From assembly GCA_016206405.1 (NCBI GenBank), contig JACQRQ010000168.1, forward strand, positions 1 to 23,521: a stretch of 23,521 nucleotides of DNA, read 5' to 3'. This document shows positions 8,466-16,142 of this stretch, piece after piece. This DNA is from Elusimicrobiota bacterium (GTDB lineage: Bacteria; Elusimicrobiota; Elusimicrobia; O2-12-FULL-59-9). Numbering within the stretch: the stretch's first letter is position 1; each line of letters starts with the position of its first letter. The position numbers were made by a program, and so were the translations under genes. The notes below the pieces were generated by a model. The model saw only the letters and a program-made list of their open reading frames with translations. It ran no database searches and was not told the DNA's origin.

Positions 8466-9251
8466 TCACATCACCATGCCGCCGCTGACTCGGATCACCT
8501 GCCCCGTCATGTAGGCGGCGTCTTCCGACGCCAAAAATAAAATAACGCGCGCCACCTCCCCGGGCTCGCCGAAGCGAGCCATCGGTATGTCCGAGAGCAT
8601 TTTATTCTTGACTTCCTGAGGCAGGACGTCCGTCAGGCGCGTCTTGATAAATCCCGGAGCCACGGCGTTGACGATGATGTTGCGCGACGCGAGCTCCTTG
8701 GCCGTCGCTTTGGTCAAGGCGATCACGCCCCCTTTGGAGGCGGCGTAATTGGCCTGGCCTTGGTTGCCGATCTGCCCGATGATCGAGGCGACGTTGACGA
8801 TCCTTCCGCGGCGCTGGCGCATCATCGGCTTGGCCACAGCCTTGGAAAAATGGAACACGCCCTTTAAATTCACGTTCAATACCAAATCCCAATCCGCCTC
8901 GCTCATCCGGATGAGCAGCCCGTCCCGGGTGATGCCGGCGTTGTTGACCAAAATATCTATTTTTCCGTAGCGGTCCAGAGACTGTTTGACGACCGCGTCG
9001 CAAGCCTCAAAAGACGCCACGTCCGCCTTAAATCCAAGCGCGTCGGCGCCGTAAGAACTCTTCAAAGACTCGGCGGCGGCGGCGGCCAAGCTCTCATCCA
9101 CGTCGCACACCACGACTTTGGCGCCCTCGGCGGCGAAAAGCTCGGCGGTCGCTCGTCCGATTCCCTGAGCTCCTCCCGTCACGATGGCCACCTGGCCCTG
9201 AAACCGCATCCGGTTTAGGGACTGCGTCTGGGGTTGAGTTTCTACCGGCAT
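8466..9251 (-). CDS. fabG: 3-oxoacyl-[acyl-carrier-protein] reductase
   Basis: This 261-residue short-chain dehydrogenase has TGGAQGIG (25-32) for NADP binding and NNAG (103-106). The catalytic set is S156, Y169 and K173 (YAASK), and the chain ends with a typical YMTGQVIRVSGGMVM C-terminus. It reduces 3-oxoacyl-ACP to 3-hydroxyacyl-ACP. Being next to acpP supports FabG over other short-chain dehydrogenases. AGAGG lies six bases before ATG 9249-9251. The first 14 residues (Gln/Thr-rich) are an extension; M15 could also serve as start, giving the usual length of about 247. Confidence 0.95.
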   Translation of the reverse strand: MPVETQPQTQSLNRMRFQGQVAIVTGGAQGIGRATAELFAAEGAKVVVCDVDESLAAAAAESLKSSYGADALGFKADVASFEACDAVVKQSLDRYGKIDILVNNAGITRDGLLIRMSEADWDLVLNVNLKGVFHFSKAVAKPMMRQRRGRIVNVASIIGQIGNQGQANYAASKGGVIALTKATAKELASRNIIVNAVAPGFIKTRLTDVLPQEVKNKMLSDIPMARFGEPGEVARVILFLASEDAAYMTGQVIRVSGGMVM

Positions 9252-9273
9252 TTTGCACCTCTTTGGGCTGCGC

Positions 9274-9489
9274 TTATTCGGGCTGCCCGCCGCGTTTCTT
9301 TTTGGTCTTGTCCTTGACGTTGAGCGCCAGGCGCCCGTTGTAAAAGCCGCAAGCCATGCACACGCGGTGAGGCCGTTTCGCGGCGCCGCACTGGGAACAG
9401 GAGCCCAGCGACTGGACTTCCAGCCGCCAGTTGCTGGCGCGCCGGGAATCTCTTCGGGAGGGCGAGTGTCTTCTTTTTGGATTCGGCAT
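9274..9489 (-). CDS. rpmF: 50S ribosomal protein L32
   Basis: This small basic protein of 71 residues begins MPNPKRRHSPSRRDSRRA, the L32 N-terminus. It has two Cys pairs, CSQCG and CMACG, that would hold a zinc ion, followed by FYNGRLAL and a lysine-rich tail. It is a structural protein of the large ribosomal subunit. It sits 13 bases after yceD and 22 before fabG, in the widespread yceD-rpmF-fatty acid order. A purine-rich GAGAGAGAA precedes the start. Confidence 0.97.
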   Translation of the reverse strand: MPNPKRRHSPSRRDSRRASNWRLEVQSLGSCSQCGAAKRPHRVCMACGFYNGRLALNVKDKTKKKRGGQPE

Positions 9490-9502
9490 TGAGGTTCTCT
9501 CT

Positions 9503-9973
9503 CTACTTTCCTTTTTTAAATCGCTCGAGCTTCGAAAACGGCGAAGTTCGCGGAGGAGCGCAATCGCAATCGACTTGATTCTTGTTTTTCCCGCATAAGG
9601 CGCATATTCCCTTGCAATCTTGCCGGCACAGCGGCTTCACCGGCATCGACAGCAAAATCGCCTGGCGAATATCCTCTTTGGCGTTTATTTTCTCCGCGCC
9701 GATCGGATAGGTTTCATCCACTGCAGCGCTCAAACCTTCCGCGCACGGCGCCAAACAGCGGCTGCAGGGAGCGTCCCACTTTCCGCGGACTTGGCAGGCC
9801 ATCAACAATTGGCTGCCGCCGACGGAAAATTCGATGGTGACGGCGACCGGAGACGCCAGCTTGAATTCGGCGCCCAACTCGCCGAATTCACGCGGGTCCA
9901 CGTCCAGTTGGAACCTGGCCCCGTCCCTTTCCGCAATTTCCTCGGCGTCAAAAATTAAAAGAGCTTCAGTCAT
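9503..9973 (-). CDS. yceD: YceD/DUF177 family protein (23S rRNA accumulation protein)
   Basis: The protein has 156 residues from ATG 9971-9973, which has AAGG seven bases upstream; a longer TTG-started frame to 10000 lacks support. The DUF177 core shows CSRCLAPC in the middle. The C-terminal segment MPVKPLCRQDCKGICALCGK has the Cys-rich pattern of the bacterial type that ends in a likely zinc knuckle. In E. coli YceD is needed for normal 23S rRNA accumulation, and the gene nearly always precedes rpmF, as here. A strong promoter-like sequence overlaps the start codon (see 9972-10000), so the start is less certain than the family call. Confidence 0.88.
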   Translation of the reverse strand: MTEALLIFDAEEIAERDGARFQLDVDPREFGELGAEFKLASPVAVTIEFSVGGSQLLMACQVRGKWDAPCSRCLAPCAEGLSAAVDETYPIGAEKINAKEDIRQAILLSMPVKPLCRQDCKGICALCGKNKNQVDCDCAPPRTSPFSKLERFKKGK

Positions 9974-10000
9974 TTTAAATCCTTGCCATATCAAAGTCAA
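9972..10000 (-). promoter_or_regulatory. Near-consensus promoter-like sequence overlapping the yceD start
   Basis: TTGACT (9995-10000) and TAAAAT (9972-9977) are separated by 17 bases on the minus strand, a very good sigma-70 match. The -10 box covers two bases of the proposed yceD ATG, so a transcript from here would begin inside yceD. It could serve rpmF-fabG-acpP-rnc, or yceD could start later. It may also be chance. Confidence 0.35.
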
Positions 10001-10003
10001 GCT

Positions 10004-10990
10004 TTAAACCGGCATTTTCCGGTAAACGCTGTCCGCCTGCGGGGTTTGAGAACCCGCGACTTCCCGGATGAAGTAAATGGGCTTGTCTTTGATGTCGTAG
10101 TAGGTCCGCACCGTTATCTCCGCCAATAGCCCCAAAAAAATCATTTGAAAGCCGATCAGCTCAAAGAAGATGGAAACCTGAAAGAGCGGCTGGTCCTTGA
10201 CGAATATGCCCATGAAAAACTTCTTGTAAAGGACGACGGCCGACATCGCGGCCCCGGCAAAACCCATCAACAGCCCCCACCCGCCGAAAAGGTAAATGGG
10301 TTTGGTCATGTACGCGTCCATAAATTTGACGGTGATCAAATCCAAGATGACCTTAAAAGTCCGGATGAGACCGTACTTCGACGCTCCCCGCCGGCGGGGA
10401 TGATGCGCGACCTCCACCTCCGTGATCCGGGCGCCCATGAGGCTTGAGAGGGCCACCATGAACCTGTGCATTTCTCCGAACAAGCGCACCGGCTGAATAA
10501 ATTCCCGTTTGTAGGCCTTCAACGTGCAGCCATAATCGTGCAGGGGAATTTGCATGATCCAGGAAATGAGCTGGTTGGCGATCTGGGACGGAAGGCGGCG
10601 CGTCAGCCATGGATCCTGGCGGTTTTTTCGCCAGCCGCTGACCACGTCATAGCCTTCTTGAAGCTTGGCGAGCAGCCGCGGAATGTCCTTGGGATCATTT
10701 TGAAGATCGGCGTCCAAGCAGATCAAAATATTTCCCCTGGCGCGTTCGATGGCGGCGGCCATGGCGGCCGTTTGGCCGTAATTGCGCGCCAGGCGGATCG
10801 CCTCGAGCCCGGGATATTTTTTCCGCAAACTCTTCAAAATTTCAAAGGTGCCGTCGACGCTGCCGTCGTCGACGATGATGACCTCGAAAGTCGCCCCCAA
10901 AGACTCCAAAGCTCCCCATAACTCATCGGCCAGAGCCTGCAGATTCTCCGCTTCGTTATAGGCGGGGATGACGACGCTCAACTCAGGCAT
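10004..10990 (-). CDS. GT2 family glycosyltransferase with two C-terminal membrane helices
   Basis: The 328-residue protein has a GT-A fold transferase domain: LSVVIPAYNEAENL (4-17), IIVDDGSVDGT (38-48) and CLDADLQNDP (91-100; the DxD-type metal site). The acceptor region is near HHPRRRGASKYG. Two hydrophobic segments at about 233-258 and 268-292 anchor it in the inner membrane. This matches polyprenyl-phosphate hexose synthases such as ArnC, GtrB and DPM1-like enzymes. These load a sugar from a nucleotide donor onto the lipid carrier on the cytoplasmic face. Such products feed GT-C transferases like the one at the left end of the window. It starts six bases after the isocitrate dehydrogenase stop and probably shares its transcript. 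The sugar is unknown. Confidence 0.9.
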   Translation of the reverse strand: MPELSVVIPAYNEAENLQALADELWGALESLGATFEVIIVDDGSVDGTFEILKSLRKKYPGLEAIRLARNYGQTAAMAAAIERARGNILICLDADLQNDPKDIPRLLAKLQEGYDVVSGWRKNRQDPWLTRRLPSQIANQLISWIMQIPLHDYGCTLKAYKREFIQPVRLFGEMHRFMVALSSLMGARITEVEVAHHPRRRGASKYGLIRTFKVILDLITVKFMDAYMTKPIYLFGGWGLLMGFAGAAMSAVVLYKKFFMGIFVKDQPLFQVSIFFELIGFQMIFLGLLAEITVRTYYDIKDKPIYFIREVAGSQTPQADSVYRKMPV

Positions 10991-10996
10991 GGACGC

Positions 10997-12067
10997 TCAG
11001 CGGGTGACGGCGGCCGGGCTCATCGCGCGGATGATCGCGGCGCCCATCTCGCGGGTGCCCGCGGAGCCGCCCAAATCGTAGGTCACGTCTTTGCCCGCGG
11101 CGATGACCTTGGCGACGGCGGCCTCCAGCCTCCGCGCCGCCTCCGCCTCCCCCAGATGCTCCAGCATGAGCTTGGCCGATAATATCATGGCCGTCGGATT
11201 GACCTTGTTCATGCCTTTGTATTTCGGGGCCGAGCCGTGCGTCGCCTCAAAGAGGGCGCCGTGATCGCCGATGTTGGCCCCCGGCGCGACCCCTAGGCCG
11301 CCGACCAATCCGGCGCAAAGATCCGAGATGATGTCGCCGTAAAGGTTGGGCAGGACCAGGACGTCGTAGAGCTCGGGCTTCTGCACGAGCTGCATGCACA
11401 TGTTGTCGATGAGCCTTTCTTCGTAGGGCATGCGGCCCTCGTATTGCGCCGCCACCTTTCGCGCGGCCTGGAGAAATAGCCCGTCGGTGAACTTCATGAT
11501 ATTGGCCTTGGTCACGGCCGTGACCTTCTTGCGCCCGTGCCGGATGGCGTAGTCGAAAGCGTAGCGCACGATGCGCTCCGTGGCGGCGGCCGAGATGGGC
11601 TTGATGGAAATAGCGGCGTTCTCGTCAATTTTCCCTTTGCTCCACGCCACGATTTCCTTGGAATGCGGGGAGCCGGCCTCAAACTCCACGCCGGCGTACA
11701 AGTCCTCGGTGTTCTCACGGACGATGACCAGGTTGATGTCGCGGTAGCGGGATTTGACGCCGGCATACGATTTGCAGGGACGCACGCAGGCATAAAGCCC
11801 CAAGGCATGACGCATAGCCACGTTGACGCTGCGAAATCCCGTCCCGATGGGCGTCGTGATGGGGCCCTTGAGCGCCACTTGGGTTTTGCGAATCGATTCC
11901 AGCACTTGCTCCGGCAGAGGCGTGCCGTATTTTTCCACGACGTCGGACCCGGCCTCGACGATTTCCCATTGGATGGGCACGCCGGTGGCCTCGACCACCG
12001 CGCGGGTGACTTCGGTCAATTCCGGTCCGGTGCCGTCTCCGGGAATCAGCGTCACTTTATAGGCCAT
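10997..12067 (-). CDS. icd: Isocitrate dehydrogenase (isocitrate/isopropylmalate dehydrogenase family)
   Basis: The 356-residue enzyme has the beta-decarboxylating dehydrogenase fold. S80, N82 and R86 in FRSVNVAMR match the isocitrate-binding SxNxxxR of IDH rather than the isopropylmalate enzymes. VRENTEDLYAGVE (116-128) and NLYGDIISDLCAGLVGGLG (241-259, Mg/substrate signature) are intact. It oxidises isocitrate to 2-oxoglutarate in the TCA cycle. Length and general sequence fit NAD-type bacterial/mitochondrial IDH. However, the cofactor loop reads HGSAPKYKG (277-285), with Lys-Tyr where NAD enzymes have Asp-Ile/Tyr, plus V289 and Y330; these resemble E. coli K344, Y345, V351 and Y391 and suggest NADP use. 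A very good Shine-Dalgarno (AAGGAGG) precedes ATG 12065-12067. Homoisocitrate dehydrogenase is a less likely alternative. Confidence 0.88.
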   Translation of the reverse strand: MAYKVTLIPGDGTGPELTEVTRAVVEATGVPIQWEIVEAGSDVVEKYGTPLPEQVLESIRKTQVALKGPITTPIGTGFRSVNVAMRHALGLYACVRPCKSYAGVKSRYRDINLVIVRENTEDLYAGVEFEAGSPHSKEIVAWSKGKIDENAAISIKPISAAATERIVRYAFDYAIRHGRKKVTAVTKANIMKFTDGLFLQAARKVAAQYEGRMPYEERLIDNMCMQLVQKPELYDVLVLPNLYGDIISDLCAGLVGGLGVAPGANIGDHGALFEATHGSAPKYKGMNKVNPTAMILSAKLMLEHLGEAEAARRLEAAVAKVIAAGKDVTYDLGGSAGTREMGAAIIRAMSPAAVTR

Positions 12068-12100
12068 ATCGGTTTCCTCCTTCGGTCAACGCCCCTTTTC

Positions 12101-12129
12101 ATCATAGCAAATGCCGCCTCATTCGCCAA
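12101..12129 (-). promoter_or_regulatory. Probable promoter for isocitrate dehydrogenase
   Basis: On the minus strand TTGGCG (12124-12129) is followed after 17 bases by TATGAT (12101-12106). This places a transcript start near 12094, about 27 bases before the ATG, with an AAGGAGG ribosome-binding site in between. The -35 box lies in the last codons of the GT4 gene. It suggests the icd gene can be expressed apart from the upstream block. Confidence 0.45.
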
Positions 12130-13288
12130 CGAAACGGCCTTGCTCCCTCGCGAGCTCGGCGTATAAGGCTTCCTGCCGCAAAACCATAGCGTCGATGTCG
12201 AACTCCTCGCCTATGGACCCGGCCGCCTGAGCTCCGATTTTCTCCCGCAGCGACGGGTCGCGGAGCAAGGCTTCCACGCGCGCGGCCATCGTCTCAACGC
12301 CGCGCGGCGCCGCCAAAAATCCGGTGCGCCCGTCTTCGATCAGCTCCCGGACTCCGTCTACGGCGTAGCACACGCAGGCGAGGCCCGATTTCATGGCTTC
12401 CACCAGGCTGCGCGGCAACCCCTCCCATAAGGAGGTCATCACGAAGACGTCCGCCGCCGCCATAATCTCGGGCACGTCGTCGCGCCAGCCGGGCAAGAAG
12501 CAGACGCCGTCCAAGCCTTCCCTAAGCACCATGCTTTCCAGCAAAGGACGACGCTCGCCGTCGCCGATGAACAAAAATCTCGCCTCCGGCAATTTCGGGT
12601 GCAACAACTTGGCCAGGCGGATGAAATCCTCGGGATTTTTCTGGGCCTTGAAGTTGCCGACGCTGAGCACCAAGAGCTTGTGCATGCCGACGCCCAAGGC
12701 CGCTTTGACGGTCTTTGGGTCGGGAATTTTGGCGGGAAAATTCTTCAAGGGGACTCCGCTGCGTATCAGCTCGTAGCGCTCCGGCCTGCCTATACCGGCG
12801 CTGCGCGCCGTGGCCTGGTTTTGCCGGGAGACGAATATCAACCTAGCGCTCAAGCCCGCGCAAATCTTCTCAAGCAAAATATAGAAAACTCTCACCGGGG
12901 GACTCAAAAAGTCATGGAAGCCGAACCCGTGGAAGGTATGGACGACGACGGGAACCCCCGCGAAAAAAGCCGCCCAGCGGCCGAGAATCCCCGCCTTGGA
13001 GGAATGGGTGTGGACGATGTCGGGCCGCTCTCGCCGGAGCAGCCGCCACAACCGCCATAGCGCGGCAAGGTCTTTGAGCGGGCGCACTGGCCGGACTAAA
13101 CCCTCGATGAAATGGCGCCGGACGGAAGCCCGGGACGGCAGCCGCGCGTCCAGCATTCCCCCGGGGCCGGAAATAAGCAGGACGTCGAACGCCTCGGGAT
13201 TCAAATGCTCCACCGTGTACAAGGTGTTTTGCTGCGCGCCCCCCAGTTCGAGTTGGGTCACGACGTGGGCGACTTTGATGCGGCGCAT
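12119..13288 (-). CDS. GT4 family glycosyltransferase
   Basis: The 389-residue protein has the two Rossmann-like halves of GT-B enzymes. The N-terminal half has LELGGAQQNTL (13-23) and IVHTHSSKAGILGR (91-104) followed by HTFHGFGFH. The C-terminal half has LSVGNFKAQKNPEDF (208-222), FIGDGERRPLLE and SLWEGLPRSLVEAMKSGL (286-303) with the EX7E-type donor site. Such enzymes are cytoplasmic and transfer sugars from nucleotide donors to polysaccharide or lipid-linked acceptors. Its ATG shares one base with the stop of the haem/FMN protein gene (TGATG), so it is translationally coupled to that operon. Donor and acceptor cannot be told from the sequence. Confidence 0.93.
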   Translation of the reverse strand: MRRIKVAHVVTQLELGGAQQNTLYTVEHLNPEAFDVLLISGPGGMLDARLPSRASVRRHFIEGLVRPVRPLKDLAALWRLWRLLRRERPDIVHTHSSKAGILGRWAAFFAGVPVVVHTFHGFGFHDFLSPPVRVFYILLEKICAGLSARLIFVSRQNQATARSAGIGRPERYELIRSGVPLKNFPAKIPDPKTVKAALGVGMHKLLVLSVGNFKAQKNPEDFIRLAKLLHPKLPEARFLFIGDGERRPLLESMVLREGLDGVCFLPGWRDDVPEIMAAADVFVMTSLWEGLPRSLVEAMKSGLACVCYAVDGVRELIEDGRTGFLAAPRGVETMAARVEALLRDPSLREKIGAQAAGSIGEEFDIDAMVLRQEALYAELAREQGRFVGE

Positions 13289-14100
13289 CAGCGCGGCTCC
13301 GCCGGATCGCCGTCCAAAAGCGGCGCGCCGGTCCGCGCCGCCAAAATCAAAGCGCCGCGCCTCACCGCTTCCGTGATCCGGCGCGCCCCCGCCTGGAAGT
13401 GGCGGGGAATCGCTTCGATCCGGTCCAAATCCTGCCAGGATATCCCATGAAATTGCCTCAAAAATTTCCGTTTTGCCGGCGCCTTGATCCGCAGCAGCCC
13501 CGCAATCCTGCCTGAGGAGCGCAGTCCCAACAAAAAAATATAGGGCGTTTGACCCTGCGTGACGCAGTAAAGCGCGCTGCCCAACGCGGCGTTGTCTTTG
13601 CCGAAAGCCAGGTAATAGACGCTGTAAAGATCCTCGTCCCTTAGAGAGCCGCCGAGAGTTTGCTCGATGCGCCGGACGGTCTCCTCATCCAGTTTGGCGC
13701 CGCTTTGCGCCTCAAAATGTCCCGCGTCCGGAAAGAGCTTGCGAAGCTGGGCCGAAGGCGCCTGCAGCGCGGAGACGCCGTTGAGCCAGCGCCCTAGACG
13801 GCCCGGGAATGAGGTTTCATCGGAAGGATCGGATTTCGCGTTGATCTCGGAGAGATTGGAGGCGCCGTCCCGGTCGGAATCGAGATCTTCGATCGCCTCA
13901 AAAGCCTTAAAGCTATTGGCTCGCTCGTGAAACGCCCGGCCATAAGCCACCAAATCCAGGGTATCGCGCCGGTGGCAGAGCATGCAATTGACCGGGTACT
14001 TATATTTGGCCTCAAACATCGCCTTATAAACGGGCAGCGCCGCCGCCGGCCGGGGCAGAAAAATCAGCAAAGCCAGCAACGCCGTCGGGGCTAGTTTCAT
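13288..14100 (-). CDS. Secreted protein with CxxCH haem site, EF-hand loop and FMN_bind-like C-terminus
   Basis: The protein has 270 residues from ATG 14098-14100, which overlaps the preceding stop (ATGA). Residues 1-21 form a clear signal peptide (hydrophobic core, AAALP cleavage region). C39-x-x-C42-H43 is a c-type haem attachment motif in a small N-terminal domain. DSDRDGASNLSE (74-85) is a perfect 12-residue EF-hand/dockerin-type calcium loop. From about 130 to 257 the chain resembles the FMN_bind fold of RnfG/NqrC-type proteins, with SGRIAGLLRI, FLRQFHGISWQDLDRIEAI, then AGARRITEAVRRGALI at the end. The threonine that takes FMN in the usual SGAT motif is not present (AGAR). A periplasmic electron-transfer role is inferred, and partners are unknown. 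A longer frame to 14202 would destroy the signal peptide and is rejected. The haem and EF-hand motifs are plain to see; the FMN_bind call is tentative. Confidence 0.72.
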   Translation of the reverse strand: MKLAPTALLALLIFLPRPAAALPVYKAMFEAKYKYPVNCMLCHRRDTLDLVAYGRAFHERANSFKAFEAIEDLDSDRDGASNLSEINAKSDPSDETSFPGRLGRWLNGVSALQAPSAQLRKLFPDAGHFEAQSGAKLDEETVRRIEQTLGGSLRDEDLYSVYYLAFGKDNAALGSALYCVTQGQTPYIFLLGLRSSGRIAGLLRIKAPAKRKFLRQFHGISWQDLDRIEAIPRHFQAGARRITEAVRRGALILAARTGAPLLDGDPAEPR

Positions 14101-16142
14101 TTCGCGGTGATTTTCACCAGTTCGGAATCCGGAAAATAATGCTCTAAAATCGCGCCGAATTTCTTGCCTGTGGAGGCCAAGCCCACCGCCCCCGCCTGGC
14201 ACATGCCGCGCTGCGATCCGGTCCCGACCCCGAACAGCACGAAGGTCTTCGGGCGGGTCCCGCGGTAAAGCGTGTGCATGCTGAAAAACGTGGAGCGCAG
14301 CGTGCCCGGAGAGAGCAGCCGCTCAATGGAATCCGCTCCCACAAGGGTTTGCTCGCCGTCTTCGCCCACGACTCGGAGCGTGGCGAGCCTCCCGGAGGCG
14401 GACCGGCGCCCCGGAATGAGGCGCAGAAGCTTGCCCACCTTCAGGCTGCGTTTGGCGCGCTCTTCGACCAGGGAGGCGTCCAAGACGCGGGTCCAGCGGA
14501 TGTCCGCCGGCGGCACCGCGCCCGAAACAAAACATAGAAGGTCCTTGGAAGGTTTGCCGCGCGTAAATAAAACCATCTCCTGGACGGACGCCGGCGCCCG
14601 CCGGTCATCGGCCGGAGCGTCCGATACTCCGTCTTCGGTCGCGTGGCCGCAAGCGGCGTGGCTGAGGGCATCCCGGATTTTCCCCGCGGATTTGACGACA
14701 AGCCCCAAAGTCGCTTCGACCGCGCTTTTCGCCAAGCCCAATTCGCTTTGAACGCCGGGATAAATCTGGCAGTGGCGTGAATCGCACAAATCCAATTTAT
14801 CGTCCGAATGCAGCGGATGCTCCAAAAGGTAGTAGGTGCGCGTGCGCGTGACCACCGCATGGGCGTCCAGCGCATCCAGAAGCCGGATGTTCCAGGGAAA
14901 GGAAGCGGAAAGCGCGCTGATCGTGTGCTCTTCAACGGAAACGTGATTAACCAATTTGAAGCCGTCGGCCGCGGGCGCCAACTCAAGGCTGCCTCTGAGC
15001 TCGCGATCCCCCTCGTCCGGTCCGGCGGCGGATTCGATATTCTTGACGAGCACGCCCGCGGCGTTGTCGAATGGCACCAAAGCCAAACCCTGCCGGCTGG
15101 AATGCACGACGATTCCCTGCGGATTTCTGACCTCGTAGATGTAATTCTCCTTCCGGAAAAGAATTTCCCATTGCTGCAGCGGACCGCCGGTCAGAATGCT
15201 GCCCAGCTTTTCGTCGACGATCTTAAAGGCGCTCCCGCTGACAAAGGACATTTTTTGGATGGAGGCCTGCCGGCCGTCGGCCACAGCCAGGAGTCCCACG
15301 CGAAGCCGCTTGGAAGGCGGCAGCGCTGCGGCGCCCTCCTTCAGGTAGGGCCAAGCGATTCGCCTGCTTCTCTTGAGCTCTTGGCGCCTTTCGCTCACAT
15401 ATTTTTCCGCGGCCTCAACGCGCCGCGCCCAATATGGATTGTCCGGCTCGCGGGACGAAAGGGACCTCAGCGACTGCCACGCCGCATCCGTCTCGCCGAT
15501 TTTGGCGTAGACTTCCGCCAGGGCGATCTGAGACTCCTGCGCGAGAGGGTCCTGGGTCAGCGAATTTCTTAAATTATTGATCGCCTCGGAGTATTTTTTG
15601 CTTTTCCAAGACGCCAAGCCCATTCCATACAGCGCCGATGCGGAAAAAGAATTGACCGCATACGCCCGCCCGAAACGCTCCAAGGCCAGTTTCCGGTTTC
15701 CATCGGACAATTCCAAAAGGCCGCTGCCAAGCTCCGCTTCAAACAGAGTCGAGGAGCTCACGGCCAACTCCCGCGCCTTGGAGAAGGCTTCCCGCGCTTG
15801 GCGATATCTCTCCAGCGCCATATAGGACCACCCGCGCTGCGTCCACGCGAAGGCGTCCTTGGGATCGAGCATGGTGGCCTTGATCCATTGAGGCAGAGCC
15901 TCCTCGGGACGGCCCAAATCCTCCAAGATCAAGCCCAGGTTCGTCGTGGCCTTGGCATCGTCGCCCTGCAAAGTGAGGATATAGCGGTAGGACCTTTCGG
16001 CCTCCTGCAAGTTCCCCGCCAAATAGGCGCCATAGGCGAAAGCGGCGGTCTCCTCTCGCTCGTCCCCCCCGGCGGCTGCGGGAAAACAGAGAAGCCCCGC
16101 CAACAGCGCGCAGCCCCACGCCGCCAGACGGGTCATCTTCAT
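14097..16142 (-). CDS. TPR-SpoIID fusion protein (SpoIID/LytB domain, exported)
   Basis: The protein has 681 residues. Residues 1-24 are a signal peptide (AWGCALLAGLLCFPAAAGG). Residues 30-240 are tetratricopeptide repeats (for example NLGLILEDLGRPEEALPQWI, ALYGMGLASWKSKKYSEAI). The SpoIID/LytB domain runs from about 275 to 680. It has RGSLEL, then VNHVSVEEHTISALSASFP (398-416) with E404/E405 at the catalytic glutamate position of SpoIID lytic transglycosylases. DAHAVVTRTRTY, DLCDSRHCQIYPG (451-463) and SHAACGHATED follow, and the chain closes GMCQAGAVGLASTGKKF...ILEHYFPDSEL. The usual GxGHGVGMSQ reads GVGTGSQRGMCQ, so its His is lost. Family members cut or remodel glycan strands stripped of peptides, or enhance amidases. 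There is no sign of sporulation. Start and stop both overlap neighbours by four bases. The cut-glycan role is inferred from the family. Confidence 0.85.
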   Translation of the reverse strand: MKMTRLAAWGCALLAGLLCFPAAAGGDEREETAAFAYGAYLAGNLQEAERSYRYILTLQGDDAKATTNLGLILEDLGRPEEALPQWIKATMLDPKDAFAWTQRGWSYMALERYRQAREAFSKARELAVSSSTLFEAELGSGLLELSDGNRKLALERFGRAYAVNSFSASALYGMGLASWKSKKYSEAINNLRNSLTQDPLAQESQIALAEVYAKIGETDAAWQSLRSLSSREPDNPYWARRVEAAEKYVSERRQELKRSRRIAWPYLKEGAAALPPSKRLRVGLLAVADGRQASIQKMSFVSGSAFKIVDEKLGSILTGGPLQQWEILFRKENYIYEVRNPQGIVVHSSRQGLALVPFDNAAGVLVKNIESAAGPDEGDRELRGSLELAPAADGFKLVNHVSVEEHTISALSASFPWNIRLLDALDAHAVVTRTRTYYLLEHPLHSDDKLDLCDSRHCQIYPGVQSELGLAKSAVEATLGLVVKSAGKIRDALSHAACGHATEDGVSDAPADDRRAPASVQEMVLFTRGKPSKDLLCFVSGAVPPADIRWTRVLDASLVEERAKRSLKVGKLLRLIPGRRSASGRLATLRVVGEDGEQTLVGADSIERLLSPGTLRSTFFSMHTLYRGTRPKTFVLFGVGTGSQRGMCQAGAVGLASTGKKFGAILEHYFPDSELVKITAK

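Noticed and set aside
14808..15572. A 254-codon plus-strand frame opposite the TPR-SpoIID gene
   Set aside because: It is antisense to conserved TPR and SpoIID segments and has no family features.
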